A stretch of 64,000 nucleotides of DNA from Janibacter cremeus (GTDB taxonomy: Bacteria; Actinomycetota; Actinomycetes; Actinomycetales; Dermatophilaceae), in the NCBI RefSeq assembly GCF_029395675.1, contig NZ_CP115184.1:248001-312000 (forward strand). The letters run 5' to 3'. This document shows, piece after piece, positions 16,502 to 25,467 of this stretch; position 1 is the first letter of the stretch, and each line of letters starts with the position of its first letter. Both the position numbers and the translations under genes were made by a program. Below the pieces are notes generated by a model. The model searched no databases and was not told where the DNA came from. It saw only the letters and a program-made list of their open reading frames with translations.

Positions 16502-17251
16502 TCACTCGGTGTCGCGGTCGGCAGCCTCGGCAGCGCGGGCGTGCTTCTCCAGCACCTCGGTGAGCTTGTTGGCGCCGGCGATGACCGTCGCGGCGTGCAG
16601 GCGGCCCGGCTGGCGGGAGAGGCGCTCGATCGGCCCGGAGATGGACACGGCGGCGATCACGCGGCCGGAAGGGGAGCGCACCGGGGCGGAGACCGAGGCG
16701 ACACCGGCCTCGCGCTCGCCGACGCTCTGCGCCCAGCCGCGGCGGCGCACGCCGGAGAGCATGGTCGCGGTGAAGGCGGCCTCGACCAGACCGCGGTGCA
16801 GCCGATCGGGCTCCTCCCACGCGAGCAGCACCTGTGCGGCGGAGCCGGCGTGCATCGTCAGGGTCGCGCCGACCGGGATGGAGTCGCGCAGGCCGACCGG
16901 GCGCTCCGCGGCGGAGACGCAGACGCGGTGCTCGCCCTGGCGGCGGAAGAGCTGGGCGGACTCGTTGGTGTGGTCGCGCAGCGCGCCGAGGACGGGACCC
17001 GCGGCGACGAGGAGCTTGTCCTCGCCCGCGGAGGCGGCGAGCTCGCCCAGACGCGGGCCGAGGACGAAGCGTCCCTGCATGTCGCGTCCGACGAGCCGAT
17101 GGTGCTCCAGCGCGACGGCGAGCCGGTGCGCCGTCGGTCGGGCCAGTCCGGTGGCCGCGACCAGCTGCGCGAGGGTCGACGGGCCGGCCTCGAGGGCCCC
17201 GAGCACGACGGCGGCCTTGTCCAGGACGCCCACTCCACTTCCGTTGTCCAT
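16502..17251 (-). CDS. ndgR: IclR-family regulator of leucine biosynthesis, NdgR/LtbR type
   Basis: A 249-residue protein with an N-terminal IclR winged helix (residues about 8-65, STLAQLVAATGLARPTAHRL) and a C-terminal IclR effector domain (VGLRDSIPVGATLTMHAGSAAQVLLAW). Orthologues NdgR (Streptomyces) and LtbR (Corynebacterium) sit divergently to leuCD and repress it, and the same arrangement is seen here. ATG at 17251 has no Shine-Dalgarno. TTGCGT-N17-CAGTAT on the minus strand places transcription start at the initiation codon, so it is probably leaderless and shares its operator region with leuC. The effector ligand is unproven. Confidence 0.88.
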   Translation of the reverse strand: MDNGSGVGVLDKAAVVLGALEAGPSTLAQLVAATGLARPTAHRLAVALEHHRLVGRDMQGRFVLGPRLGELAASAGEDKLLVAAGPVLGALRDHTNESAQLFRRQGEHRVCVSAAERPVGLRDSIPVGATLTMHAGSAAQVLLAWEEPDRLHRGLVEAAFTATMLSGVRRRGWAQSVGEREAGVASVSAPVRSPSGRVIAAVSISGPIERLSRQPGRLHAATVIAGANKLTEVLEKHARAAEAADRDTE

Positions 17252-17257
17252 GGAGTG

Positions 17258-17290
17258 ATACTGACATCTCATTTCCTGAGACGCAAGATA
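17258..17290. promoter_or_regulatory. overlapping divergent promoters of ndgR and leuC with central palindrome
   Basis: On the minus strand, TTGCGT (17286-17281), 17 bp, then CAGTAT (17263-17258) fit ndgR. On the plus strand, CTGACA (17261-17266), 18 bp, then AAGATA (17285-17290) fit leuC. The palindrome TCTCA-N5-TGAGA (17267-17281) lies in the spacer of both. It is the best operator candidate for NdgR. Promoters are assigned by eye. Confidence 0.55.
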
Positions 17291-17372
17291 TCGTGGGTCC
17301 GACGGCATGCGAATGTCGGTCGACAGACACCGTGCACATCTGTGGCACACCGCATGGGATGAGGATGAGGAC

Positions 17373-18782
17373 ATGGCTGGAACGCTGGCCGAGAAGGTGT
17401 GGGACGCCCACGTCGTCCGTCGCAACGAGGGCGAGCCCGACCTGCTCTACATCGACCTGCACCTCCTGCACGAGGTGACGAGTCCGCAGGCCTTCGAGGG
17501 GCTGCGCCTCGCCGGTCGGCCCGTCCGCCGTCCCGATCTCACGCTCGCGACCGAGGACCACAACGTCCCGACGACGCCCGGCCCCATCACCGACCCGGTG
17601 AGCAAGATCCAGGTCGAGACGCTGCGCGACAACTGCGCCGAGTTCGGGGTGAAGCTCTACCCGATGGGCGATGCCGAGCAGGGCATCGTCCACGTCGTCG
17701 GTCCGCAGCTGGGGCTGACCCAGCCCGGCACGACCGTCGTCTGCGGCGACAGCCACACGAGCACCCACGGTGCCTTCGGTGCGCTCGCCTTCGGCATCGG
17801 CACCAGCGAGGTCGAGCACGTCCTGGCCACCCAGACGCTCTCGCTCAACCCCTTCAGGACGATGGCGATCAACGTCCACGGCGAGCTGCAGCCGGGCGTG
17901 ACGGCGAAGGACATCATCCTCGCGGTCATCGCGAAGATCGGCACCGGCGGCGGCCAGGGCTACGTCCTGGAGTACCGCGGCGAGGCCATCGAGGCCCTGT
18001 CGATGGAGGCCCGGATGACCGTGTGCAACATGTCGATCGAGGCCGGCGCCCGGGCCGGCATGATCGCCCCGGACGAGACGACCTTCGCCTACCTCGAGGG
18101 CCGCGACCACGCGCCGGCCGGCGTCGACTGGGACGCCGCCGTCGAGAGCTGGCGGCAGCTGCGCACCGACGACGACGCCGTCTTCGACGCCGAGGTCGAC
18201 ATCGACGCCTCGACGTTGACCCCCTTCGTCACCTGGGGGACCAACCCCGGTCAGGGGTCCCCGCTGTCCGAGGCCGTCCCGGACCCGGCGGCCATGGCCG
18301 ACGAGGACGCGCGCTTCGCTGCCACGAAGGCCCTGGAGTACATGGACCTGACCGCGGGCACGCCGCTGCGAGAGATCGCGATCGACACCGTCTTCGTCGG
18401 TTCGTGCACCAACGGCCGCATCGAGGACCTGCGCGCCGCGGCCGAGATCGTCAAGGGCCGCCACGTGGCCGACAGCGTGCGCATGCTCGTGGTGCCCGGG
18501 TCCGCCCGCGTGCGCCTGCAGGCGGAGGAGGAGGGCCTGGACACGGTCTTCACCGAGGCGGGCGCCGAGTGGCGTCTGCCCGGCTGCTCGATGTGCCTGG
18601 GCATGAACCCCGACATCCTCTCGCCGGGGGAGCGGTCCGCCTCGACGAGCAACCGCAACTTCGAGGGACGCCAGGGGAAGGGGGGTCGCACCCACCTCGT
18701 CTCCCCGCTGGTGGCCGCGGCCACCGCCGTGCGCGGCACCCTGTCGAGTCCCGCCGATCTCGACGACGTCGTCGGAGCCTGA
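17373..18782 (+). CDS. leuC: 3-isopropylmalate dehydratase large subunit
   Basis: A 469-residue aconitase-family subunit that isomerises 2- to 3-isopropylmalate together with LeuD. The 4Fe-4S cluster ligands are C345 ([12 protein letters not shown]) and C405/C408 ([11 protein letters not shown]). ATG at 17373 has GAGGA upstream. An in-frame ATG at 17307 would add 22 unlikely residues. leuD follows after 9 bp, so the two are one operon, probably repressed by the divergent IclR protein. leuB is 16 kb away, so the leu genes are split in this genome. Confidence 0.95.
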   Translation: MAGTLAEKVWDAHVVRRNEGEPDLLYIDLHLLHEVTSPQAFEGLRLAGRPVRRPDLTLATEDHNVPTTPGPITDPVSKIQVETLRDNCAEFGVKLYPMGDAEQGIVHVVGPQLGLTQPGTTVVCGDSHTSTHGAFGALAFGIGTSEVEHVLATQTLSLNPFRTMAINVHGELQPGVTAKDIILAVIAKIGTGGGQGYVLEYRGEAIEALSMEARMTVCNMSIEAGARAGMIAPDETTFAYLEGRDHAPAGVDWDAAVESWRQLRTDDDAVFDAEVDIDASTLTPFVTWGTNPGQGSPLSEAVPDPAAMADEDARFAATKALEYMDLTAGTPLREIAIDTVFVGSCTNGRIEDLRAAAEIVKGRHVADSVRMLVVPGSARVRLQAEEEGLDTVFTEAGAEWRLPGCSMCLGMNPDILSPGERSASTSNRNFEGRQGKGGRTHLVSPLVAAATAVRGTLSSPADLDDVVGA

Positions 18783-18791
18783 GGAGCAGCC

Positions 18792-19400
18792 ATGGAGAAG
18801 TTCACGACGCACACCGGCACCGGTGTCCCGCTGCGCCGCAGCAATGTCGACACCGACCAGATCATCCCGGCCGTCTACCTCAAGCGGGTCTCGCGCACCG
18901 GGTTCGAGGACGGCCTCTTCGCCGCGTGGCGAAATGACGAGACCTTCGTGCTCAACCAGCCCGCGTACCGCGACGGCTCGGTCCTCGTCGTCGGTCCCGA
19001 CTTCGGCACGGGCTCCTCGCGCGAGCACGCGGTGTGGGCGCTGAAGGACTACGGCTTCAGGGTCGTCATCTCCTCCCGCTTCGCCGACATCTTCAGGGGC
19101 AACTCCGGCAAGCAGGGCCTGCTCGCCGCGCAGGTCGCCCAGGACGACGTCGAGCTGCTGTGGAAGTACCTCGAGAACACCCCGGGCGCGGAGATCACCG
19201 TCGACCTGACGGCGAAGACCGTTGTCGCGGGCGACATCACCTGCGCCTTCCACGTCGACGACTACACCCGCTGGCGCCTGATCGAGGGGCTCGACGACAT
19301 CGGCCTGACGCTGCGCCACGAGCAGGACGTCACCGACTTCGAGGCATCGCGCCCCAGCTGGAAGCCGACGACCCAGCCCGCCCGAGTCGAGAGCTCCTGA
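18792..19400 (+). CDS. leuD: 3-isopropylmalate dehydratase small subunit
   Basis: A 202-residue swivel-domain partner of LeuC, with [16 protein letters not shown] at the N-terminus and the substrate-binding [17 protein letters not shown] motif. ATG at 18792 has GAGGAG 5-10 bases upstream. It ends the leuCD operon. A short GC hairpin (CCGGCG/CGCCGG) follows within about 60-80 bp. Confidence 0.95.
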   Translation: MEKFTTHTGTGVPLRRSNVDTDQIIPAVYLKRVSRTGFEDGLFAAWRNDETFVLNQPAYRDGSVLVVGPDFGTGSSREHAVWALKDYGFRVVISSRFADIFRGNSGKQGLLAAQVAQDDVELLWKYLENTPGAEITVDLTAKTVVAGDITCAFHVDDYTRWRLIEGLDDIGLTLRHEQDVTDFEASRPSWKPTTQPARVESS

Positions 19401-19645
19401 CGAACCTCGTTGGGGCACAACAGCGCTCGTCGGTCGGCCCGCTCCCGCCGCCGGCGCCCGCCGGTCATGACGCCCTCGTGACCCGGGCACATGGTCACGA
19501 ATGCGCTTGTGCGCCAAGAAAAACTGGTCACCCCGAAATGCTCCACCGGGAGCGCCACCACCCCTACCGTCGTGTACAGGTCGGGTGAACGACTCGGCTG
19601 TCCGAGCCGGGGACTGCCCGGCGCCGAACCGCTACGGGAGTGACC

Positions 19646-20437
19646 GTGAACAAGGCAGAACTCGTCAAGGCTCTCGAGGAGAGGTTGGGCAGCCGGAAGG
19701 CGGCCCAGGAAGCACTGGAGGTCGTGCTCGACACGATCGTCCGTGAGGTCGCCAAGGGGGGACGCGTCGCCATCACGGGTTTCGGCACCTTCGAGAAGGC
19801 GGCCCGCGCCGCTCGCACCGGCCGCAACCCGCGCACCGGTGAGGTCGTGAAGATCAAGAAGACCACCGTCCCGCGGTTCAAGGCCGGGACGAGCTTCAAG
19901 ACCTACGTCGCCGATCCCAAGTCACTGCCGAAGGCCGCACCCGCCGCCGCGCGTGCCGCTGCCGGCACCGTCACCTCCGCTGCGGGAACCGCCCGGACCA
20001 TCGCCGGTAGCGCGATGCCCGGTGGGAAGAAGGCCAAGAAGGCCGCGTCGGAGGGCTCGTCCACCGCCGCGAAGAAGACGGGGGCAAAGAAGTCCACCGC
20101 GAAGAAGTCCACCGCGACGAAGACCTCGGCTGCGAAGAAGTCCTCGCCCGCCAAGAAGACGGCCTCGACGTCCTCGGCGGCGAAGAAGTCCACGGCCTCG
20201 TCGGCCAAGAAGTCGACCCCCGCCAAGAAGTCCGGCTCGTCGTCCTCGACCGCGAAGAAGTCGACCCCGGCGAAGAAGAGCACGGCGTCGAAGTCGTCGT
20301 CGGCGAAGAAGTCGACCCCGGCGAAGAAGAGCACGGCCTCGAAGTCGTCGTCGGCCAAGAAGTCGACCCCGGCGAAGAAGAGCACCGCGTCGAAGTCCAC
20401 GTCGAGCAGCTCGGACTCCGGCTCGGGCTCCAGCTGA
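19646..20437 (+). CDS. hup: HU-family nucleoid protein with long lysine-rich C-terminal tail
   Basis: A 263-residue protein. Residues 1-90 are a standard HU/IHF DNA-binding fold (VNKAELVKALEERLGSRKAAQEAL, then GFGTFEKAARAARTGRNPRTGE). The remaining 170 residues are Lys, Ala, Ser and Thr rich with KKST and PAKKS repeats, like mycobacterial HupB/HLP and Streptomyces HupS. The tail resembles histone H1 and is expected to compact DNA. GTG at 19646 is chosen because GGGAG (19636-19640) is spaced 5 bases from it. The GTG at 19640 overlaps that site. About 245 bp of upstream DNA presumably holds the promoter, which I could not define. Confidence 0.93.
   Translation: MNKAELVKALEERLGSRKAAQEALEVVLDTIVREVAKGGRVAITGFGTFEKAARAARTGRNPRTGEVVKIKKTTVPRFKAGTSFKTYVADPKSLPKAAPAAARAAAGTVTSAAGTARTIAGSAMPGGKKAKKAASEGSSTAAKKTGAKKSTAKKSTATKTSAAKKSSPAKKTASTSSAAKKSTASSAKKSTPAKKSGSSSSTAKKSTPAKKSTASKSSSAKKSTPAKKSTASKSSSAKKSTPAKKSTASKSTSSSSDSGSGSS
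20255..20407 (+). repeat. 51-bp tandem repeat in the HU tail, three copies
   Basis: Units at 20255-20305, 20306-20356 and 20357-20407 each encode KKSTPAKKSTASKSSSA or a close variant. Near-identity at DNA level indicates recent tandem duplication. The tail length is therefore likely to vary between strains. Confidence 0.85.
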
Positions 20438-20460
20438 GACCACGTCCTCACCGCACCGCG

Positions 20461-20519
20461 GTGGGACAGCGCCGAGGGGCCGCCACGGATCGCCGTGACG
20501 GCCCCTCGGCCGGTCCCAC
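20461..20519. terminator. terminator after hup
   Basis: Nested arms. GTGGGAC (20461-20467) pairs with GTCCCAC (20513-20519), GCCGAGGGGCCG (20471-20482) pairs with 20499-20510, and a small inner ACGG/CCGT pair closes it. It lies between the convergent hup and the small gene at 20543, so it probably works in both directions. Confidence 0.75.
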
Positions 20520-20542
20520 ACCCCCTTCGCCCCGGGGGTCGC

Positions 20543-20752
20543 TCAGGTGATCGTCTCGTCGTCGCCGATCCCGACGATCCACAGCCGGGTGATGACACCG
20601 TCGGTCTCGGTGATGCTCACCCGCTGCCCGGGGCGCAGGAACCGCAGGCCGCTGGCCGCGACGACCTCGGGGGCGACGTCGTGGGAGAGACCGGCATCGG
20701 TGACCACGACGGCGCCGGTGTCGGGAGACTGGGAGAAGACCGTGGCTTGCAC
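20543..20752 (-). CDS. small conserved protein of unknown function (69 aa)
   Basis: A 69-residue protein starting VQATVFSQSPDTGAVVVTDAG and including GLRFLRPGQRVSI. The alternating hydrophobic pattern and the early gly/asp turns suggest a small beta-barrel of the cold-shock or KOW-like kind. This is a structural guess, as no family signature is certain. GTG at 20752; TATGAC about 20 bases upstream on the minus strand could be a -10 element. It is convergent with hup and divergent from plsC. Small proteins of this sort next to hup are common in actinobacteria. Confidence 0.65.
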   Translation of the reverse strand: MQATVFSQSPDTGAVVVTDAGLSHDVAPEVVAASGLRFLRPGQRVSITETDGVITRLWIVGIGDDETIT

Positions 20753-20830
20753 GGGTCCGAGGGTAGTCGTGTCATAGGCTGAACCCTCCACCCGAGGCGC
20801 CGACGGCGCCGCCCCGGACCGAGAGGTGAC

Positions 20831-21586
20831 ATGACCGCAAACCGCCTGCCGACACCGGTCATGTACCGGGTCGTCGCCGGCATCCTGCGCCCGGTCCTGC
20901 GGTCGCTGATGCGCTACGAGGTGAGCGGGCTGGAGCACCTCCCGCGCTCGGGCGGCTTCATCGTGGCGCCGAACCACGTCTCGCACATCGACCCCTTCCC
21001 GTGGGCGCACGTGCTGTACAACCAGGGTCGCCCGCCGGTCTTCCTCGCCAAGAGCAGCCTCTTCGAGGCCCCCGTCGTCCGGTCGGTCATGCGGCACACC
21101 AACCAGGTGCGGGTCGACCGCGAGACGGTGACCGCGGCCCGGTCGATCGGGCCCGCCGTCCGGGCGATCGAGGCGGGCGCGTGCGTCGCGGTCTACCCCG
21201 AGGGCTCGCTCACCCGCGACCCCGACCTGTGGCCCATGCGCGGCAAGACCGGTGCGGCACGCCTGGCGCTGCACGCCGGCTGCCCGGTCATCCCGATCGC
21301 CCAGTGGGGGCCGCAGGACCTGCTGGCCCCGTACGCCAGGAGGCCGACGCCGACGCGGCGACGGACCCTGGTGCGCATCCGCTTCGGCCCACCGGTCGAG
21401 CTGGCGGACCTACGCTCGGACCCGGTGACCCGCGAGGCGATCCGGACGGGCACCGACCGGATCATGCAGGCGCTCACCCACGAGCTGGAGCAGCTGCGCG
21501 GGGAGAAGGCCCCGGCCGAGCGCTTCGACCCCAAGGCCCACGGACTGCGGTCCACGGGTGACTACCGATCAGGAGGAGAGTCGTGA
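20831..21586 (+). CDS. plsC: 1-acyl-sn-glycerol-3-phosphate acyltransferase
   Basis: A 251-residue membrane-associated acyltransferase that makes phosphatidic acid. It shows the catalytic NHxxxxD motif (NHVSHID, about residues 39-45) and the substrate-binding motif YPEGSLTRD. One hydrophobic segment precedes the catalytic motif. ATG at 20831 follows GAGAGGTG. The stop overlaps the start of gpsA by 4 bases (GTGA), so the two phospholipid genes are translationally coupled, which fits the pathway order glycerol-3-phosphate to phosphatidate. Confidence 0.9.
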   Translation: MTANRLPTPVMYRVVAGILRPVLRSLMRYEVSGLEHLPRSGGFIVAPNHVSHIDPFPWAHVLYNQGRPPVFLAKSSLFEAPVVRSVMRHTNQVRVDRETVTAARSIGPAVRAIEAGACVAVYPEGSLTRDPDLWPMRGKTGAARLALHAGCPVIPIAQWGPQDLLAPYARRPTPTRRRTLVRIRFGPPVELADLRSDPVTREAIRTGTDRIMQALTHELEQLRGEKAPAERFDPKAHGLRSTGDYRSGGES

Positions 21587-22581
21587 ACCACATCGCCGTC
21601 TTTGGTGCCGGGAGCTGGGGGACCGCCTTCGCCGCGATCCTCGCCGACGCGGGGAACGACGTGCGCGTGTGGGGCCGACGCCCCGAGCTGGTCGAGCAGC
21701 TCAACCGGGGCGTCAACGAGGACTACGCGCCCGGGATCGAGCTCTCCTCGCGCATCTCCGCCTCGAGCGACCCCGCACACGTCGTCGACGGCGCCGAGAT
21801 CGTCATCCTCTCGGTGCCCTCGCAGTCCCTGCGCGAGAACCTCACCGAGTGGGCCCCGCTCCTGACCGGGGACAAGATCATCGTCTCGCTGATGAAGGGG
21901 ATCGAGCTCGGCACGACGAAGCGGATGAGCGAGGTCATCCACGAGGTGGCCGGGGTCCCGTTCGAGCGGATCGTCGCCGTGAGCGGCCCGAACCTCTCCC
22001 GCGAGATCATCCAGCGCCAGCCGGCCGCCACCGTCGTCGCGTGCCCGGACGAGCGCTCCGCCGACACCGTCGCCGCCGCGTGCTCGACGAGCTACTTCCG
22101 GCCCTACACCTCGCCCGACCTCGTCGGCGCGGAGATCGGGGGAGCGGTCAAGAACGTCATCGCGCTCGCCGTGGGCATGGCCTCCGGCCTGGGGATGGGC
22201 GACAACACCAAGGCGACGATCATCACCCGGGGGCTCGCCGAGACGACCCGCCTGGCCACGGCACTGGGTGCGGACCCGCGGACGATGTCCGGCCTCGCCG
22301 GCGTCGGCGACCTCATCGCCACGTGCATGTCGCCCCTGTCGCGCAACCACTCCTTCGGGGTCAAGCTCGGTCAGGGGCTGACGCTGGAGGAGGTCACCGC
22401 GCAGGCCAAGCAGACGGCGGAGGGCGTGAAGTCCTGCTCCTCGATCCTCGAGCTCGCCCACGGCAACGGCGTCGACGTGCCGATCATCGAGCAGGTCAAC
22501 CGCGCGGTGCACGACGGCGTCCAGGTCACCGAGATCGGGCGCGAGCTGCTCGCCCGGGCCCGCAAGTCCGAGACGGACTGA
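21583..22581 (+). CDS. gpsA: glycerol-3-phosphate dehydrogenase (NAD(P)+)
   Basis: A 332-residue enzyme reducing dihydroxyacetone phosphate to sn-glycerol 3-phosphate for phospholipid synthesis. The N-terminal dinucleotide-binding motif is VFGAGSWGTAFA. The catalytic lysine lies in GAVKNVIALAVGMASGLGMGDNT, and the C-terminal domain contains GLAGVGDLIATC. GTG at 21583 is preceded by AGGAGAG. Coupled to plsC upstream. Confidence 0.95.
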   Translation: MNHIAVFGAGSWGTAFAAILADAGNDVRVWGRRPELVEQLNRGVNEDYAPGIELSSRISASSDPAHVVDGAEIVILSVPSQSLRENLTEWAPLLTGDKIIVSLMKGIELGTTKRMSEVIHEVAGVPFERIVAVSGPNLSREIIQRQPAATVVACPDERSADTVAAACSTSYFRPYTSPDLVGAEIGGAVKNVIALAVGMASGLGMGDNTKATIITRGLAETTRLATALGADPRTMSGLAGVGDLIATCMSPLSRNHSFGVKLGQGLTLEEVTAQAKQTAEGVKSCSSILELAHGNGVDVPIIEQVNRAVHDGVQVTEIGRELLARARKSETD

Positions 22582-22621
22582 CCTCCGCCGGACCGGGGTG
22601 GCCCTCCCGCGGCCCCGTAAC

Positions 22622-23743
22622 TCAGCCGAGCGCGTTCAGGGACTGCTCCAGGTCGCGCCACAGGTCGTCGACGTCCTCGACACCGACCGACAGCCGCACG
22701 AGGTTGACGGGGACGGCCTCGGGCTCGCCGGGCTGGCGCCGGCGGCGCTCGAGCTGCGACTCGACACCACCGAGGCTGGTCGAGTTGGACCAGATGCGCG
22801 TCCCGGCGGCGACGGCCTCGGCCTCCTCGACACCGTCGGTGGCGCCGACGACCTCGACGGACACGATCGCGCCCCACCCGGGGTAGCGCACCCGCGAGAT
22901 CCGCGGGTGGTCGGCCAGCCGTCGGGCGAGCTCGGCGGCGTTGTCGCAGGCCCGTTCCAGGCGAAGGGAGAGGGTGCGCAGCCCGCGCAGGGCGAGCCAG
23001 GCCTCCATCGGACCGGCGATGGCCCCACCGAGCGTGCGGTGGCGTGCCAGCCGCGCCCGCAGACCGCGGCCCCGGTCGTCGTCGGCGGTGACCGTCAGGC
23101 CGAGGATCACGTCGGAGTGGCCGGAGAGGTACTTCGTCGCCGAGTGCACGACGACGTCGGCCCCGTCCTCGAGGGGACGCTGCAGCAGTGGGGTGGCGAA
23201 GGTGTTGTCCACGGCGACCAGCGCGCCGACCTCGTGCGCCGCCGCGGTGAGCCCCGCCAGGTCGGCGACGTCGAGAAGGGGGTTGGTCGGGGACTCCAGC
23301 CAGAGCAGGTCGGCGCCGGGCAGGGCCGCACGGACCCCCGCGGCGTCGGCGACGTCGACCCAGCGCACCTCGAGCCGTCCGGCCTCGGCCGCCTCGGTGA
23401 GCGAGACGACGACACCGTTGTACGCGGCGGCGGGGGCGACGACGACCCCGCCGACGGGGACGAGGGCGAGGACGGCCGCGACCGCGGCCATGCCCGAGGA
23501 GTAGAGGAGCGCCTCGCCCCCTTCGAGCCCGCCGACGGCCTCCTCGAAGGGGGTCCACGTCGGGTTGCCGACGCGCGCGTAGTTGATCGGCCCGTCGGCG
23601 ACGTAGGTCGAGGTGAAGGTGACCGGGGGGTTGAGGGAGGCACCCGGCTCGCGCGGCGGGCGGCCTGCTGCGACGACCTGCGTCCGTGGGGACAGCTCGC
23701 TGGCGTGGGCGGGGGCGGGGGAGCTCGGGCGCTGGTCGGTCAT
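22622..23743 (-). CDS. cystathionine gamma-synthase/lyase family PLP enzyme
   Basis: A 373-residue Cys/Met metabolism PLP enzyme. The PLP lysine is in VVHSATKYLSGHSDV. Other family motifs are LYSSGMAAVAAVLAL and WLESPTNPLLDVAD. Whether it is a synthase (MetB), a lyase or another gamma-elimination enzyme cannot be settled from sequence. The location between gpsA and ddl is seen in other actinobacteria. Start ATG at 23743, divergent from ddl with only about 30 bp between start codons, so the promoters must overlap. Two copies of the repeated 9-mer fall at 23517 and 23545. Confidence 0.85.
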   Translation of the reverse strand: MTDQRPSSPAPAHASELSPRTQVVAAGRPPREPGASLNPPVTFTSTYVADGPINYARVGNPTWTPFEEAVGGLEGGEALLYSSGMAAVAAVLALVPVGGVVVAPAAAYNGVVVSLTEAAEAGRLEVRWVDVADAAGVRAALPGADLLWLESPTNPLLDVADLAGLTAAAHEVGALVAVDNTFATPLLQRPLEDGADVVVHSATKYLSGHSDVILGLTVTADDDRGRGLRARLARHRTLGGAIAGPMEAWLALRGLRTLSLRLERACDNAAELARRLADHPRISRVRYPGWGAIVSVEVVGATDGVEEAEAVAAGTRIWSNSTSLGGVESQLERRRRQPGEPEAVPVNLVRLSVGVEDVDDLWRDLEQSLNALG

Positions 23744-23773
23744 GGCCGAAGGTTAGAGGTTAGTCTTCCGTCG

Positions 23774-24901
23774 ATGAGCAGCCATCCGAATCGCAAGCCT
23801 CGCGTCGCCGTCGTCTTCGGTGGTCGGTCCTCGGAGCACGCCGTCTCGTGTGCCACCGCAGCCGGGGTGCTGCGGGCGATCGACCGCGACGCCTACGACG
23901 TCGTGCCCGTCGGCATCACCCGTGACGGTGCCTGGGTGCTGGCGCCCGACGACCCCGACCGGCTGGCGCTCACGGCCACGCAGACCCCGCAGGTGGAGGA
24001 CACCGGCACCGCGGTCATCCTCCCCACGCGCGTCGGCGAGAGCGCGCTGAGCGTGCACCGCACCGGAGAGGCGCTCGAGACCCTCGGCGAGGTCGACGTC
24101 GTCTTCCCGGTGCTGCACGGTCCCTACGGCGAGGACGGCACCCTCCAGGGGATGCTCGAGCTCACCGACGTGCGGTACGTCGGCTCCGGGGTGCTCGCCT
24201 CCGCCGCCGGCATGGACAAGCACTACATGAAGGTCGTCTTCGCCGGTGCCGGGCTCCCCGTGGGCCCGTACACCGTGATCACCGACCGGGAGTGGCGCCG
24301 CGACAAGGCTGCCGCGATGGACGCCGTCTCGGCGCTGAACTTCCCGGTCTTCGTCAAGCCCTGCCGCGCCGGCTCGTCGATGGGCGTGGCCAAGGTCGAC
24401 CACCCCGACCAGCTCGAGGGGGCGATCGAGGCCGCGCGCGAGCACGACCTGAAGGTCATCGTCGAGCAGGGCATCACCGGCCGCGAGATCGAGTGCTCCG
24501 TGCTGGAGGGACGGGGGCTCGACGCCCCGCGGACCTCCCTGCCCGGTGAGATCGTCGTCGAGTCCGGCCACGGCCACGACTTCTACGACTTCGAGGCCAA
24601 GTACCTCGACGACGCCTCCGTGCGCCTGTCCTGCCCGGCGGACCTGTCGGAGGCCGTGGCCACGGAGGTGCGTCGTCTCGCGGCGGCGGCCTTCGAGGCG
24701 CTGGCGTGCGAGGGGCCGGCCCGGGTCGACTGCTTCGTCACCGACCGGGGCAAGGTCCTGATCAACGAGATCAACACGATGCCCGGCTTCACCCCGACCT
24801 CGATGTACCCGCGGATGTGGCAGGAGAGTGGCCTGTCCTACCCACAGCTCGTCGACGAACTCATCCAGCTCGCCCTCGAGCGTCCCGTCGGCCTGCGCTA
24901 G
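23774..24901 (+). CDS. ddl: D-alanine--D-alanine ligase
   Basis: A 375-residue ATP-grasp ligase making D-Ala-D-Ala for peptidoglycan precursors. It shows VVFGGRSSEHAVSC at the N-terminus, VLHGPYGEDGTLQGMLE, FVKPCRAGSSMGVAKV, and the metal-site NEINTMPGFTPTSMYP. ATG at 23774 follows TAGTCT (23761-23766) by 7 bases, so the mRNA is probably leaderless. Confidence 0.96.
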   Translation: MSSHPNRKPRVAVVFGGRSSEHAVSCATAAGVLRAIDRDAYDVVPVGITRDGAWVLAPDDPDRLALTATQTPQVEDTGTAVILPTRVGESALSVHRTGEALETLGEVDVVFPVLHGPYGEDGTLQGMLELTDVRYVGSGVLASAAGMDKHYMKVVFAGAGLPVGPYTVITDREWRRDKAAAMDAVSALNFPVFVKPCRAGSSMGVAKVDHPDQLEGAIEAAREHDLKVIVEQGITGREIECSVLEGRGLDAPRTSLPGEIVVESGHGHDFYDFEAKYLDDASVRLSCPADLSEAVATEVRRLAAAAFEALACEGPARVDCFVTDRGKVLINEINTMPGFTPTSMYPRMWQESGLSYPQLVDELIQLALERPVGLR

Positions 24902-24903
24902 GG

Positions 24904-24957
24904 GTCAGCTGCAGGAGCCTAAGCAGTTGCGCAGGTCGGACCCGTCAGCTGCAGGAG
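24904..24957. repeat. 14-bp direct repeat at the end of the DUF3515 gene
   Basis: GTCAGCTGCAGGAG occurs at 24904-24917 and 24944-24957. The second copy contains the last codons and stop of the minus-strand lipoprotein gene. This suggests a small local duplication of the gene's 3' end between two convergent genes. Confidence 0.7.
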
Positions 24958-25412
24958 TAGTCGTTCGTCGGCAGCTGCTCCGCGGCCTCGGAGAACGCCG
25001 GGAGCAGGAGCGGGGCCGGCCCGTGCTCGTCGGGGACGAGGACCTCGATCGCCGGCTCCCGCCCGAAGGTGGTCAGCCTCGTCCCGTCACCGAGGTCCTC
25101 CGCGACCCAGTCGATGCCGTCGACGACGATGCACTGGTTCTCCGTCGGTCCGAGGGCGGGCATCCCGCACCGGGCGATGACGGCGGGGTCCGCCCAGGCG
25201 ATGACGGTCGGGTCGCTCGGCTCGGTCTCCGTGGGTGCCTCGCCGAGGATCTCCGCGGGCCAGCGCTCGCTGGCGGCGGCGCACGCCGGCGTTTCCGCCT
25301 GCACGGGGATCGCGACCTCCACGGGCCCGGCGCAGGCGCCCAGGGCCACCACGACGAGCAGTCCGGGGGCGACCGGGAGGGCGCGCGCGCGACGGCGGGG
25401 GGAAGAAGGCAC
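24945..25412 (-). CDS. DUF3515 lipoprotein
   Basis: A 155-residue exported protein. The N-terminus has positive residues, a hydrophobic stretch and a lipobox (VVVALGACAGP), so the mature protein should be lipidated on the cysteine near residue 26. DUF3515 follows (CAAASERWPAEILG, then CGMPALGPTENQC and the C-terminal DYSCS). Four or more cysteines suggest disulfides. It is almost always found between ddl and thiL in actinobacteria, as here. The function is not known. GTG at 25412. Confidence 0.85.
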   Translation of the reverse strand: MPSSPRRRARALPVAPGLLVVVALGACAGPVEVAIPVQAETPACAAASERWPAEILGEAPTETEPSDPTVIAWADPAVIARCGMPALGPTENQCIVVDGIDWVAEDLGDGTRLTTFGREPAIEVLVPDEHGPAPLLLPAFSEAAEQLPTNDYSCS

Positions 25413-25467
25413 GGCCGGGAGGCTACCGTGCCCTCCTGACCCCCTTCGCCCACCCGAGGAGAGACGG

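Noticed and set aside
20255..20407. CRISPR-like or satellite repeat.
   Set aside because: The units are contiguous with no spacers and encode an in-frame repeated peptide in the HU tail.
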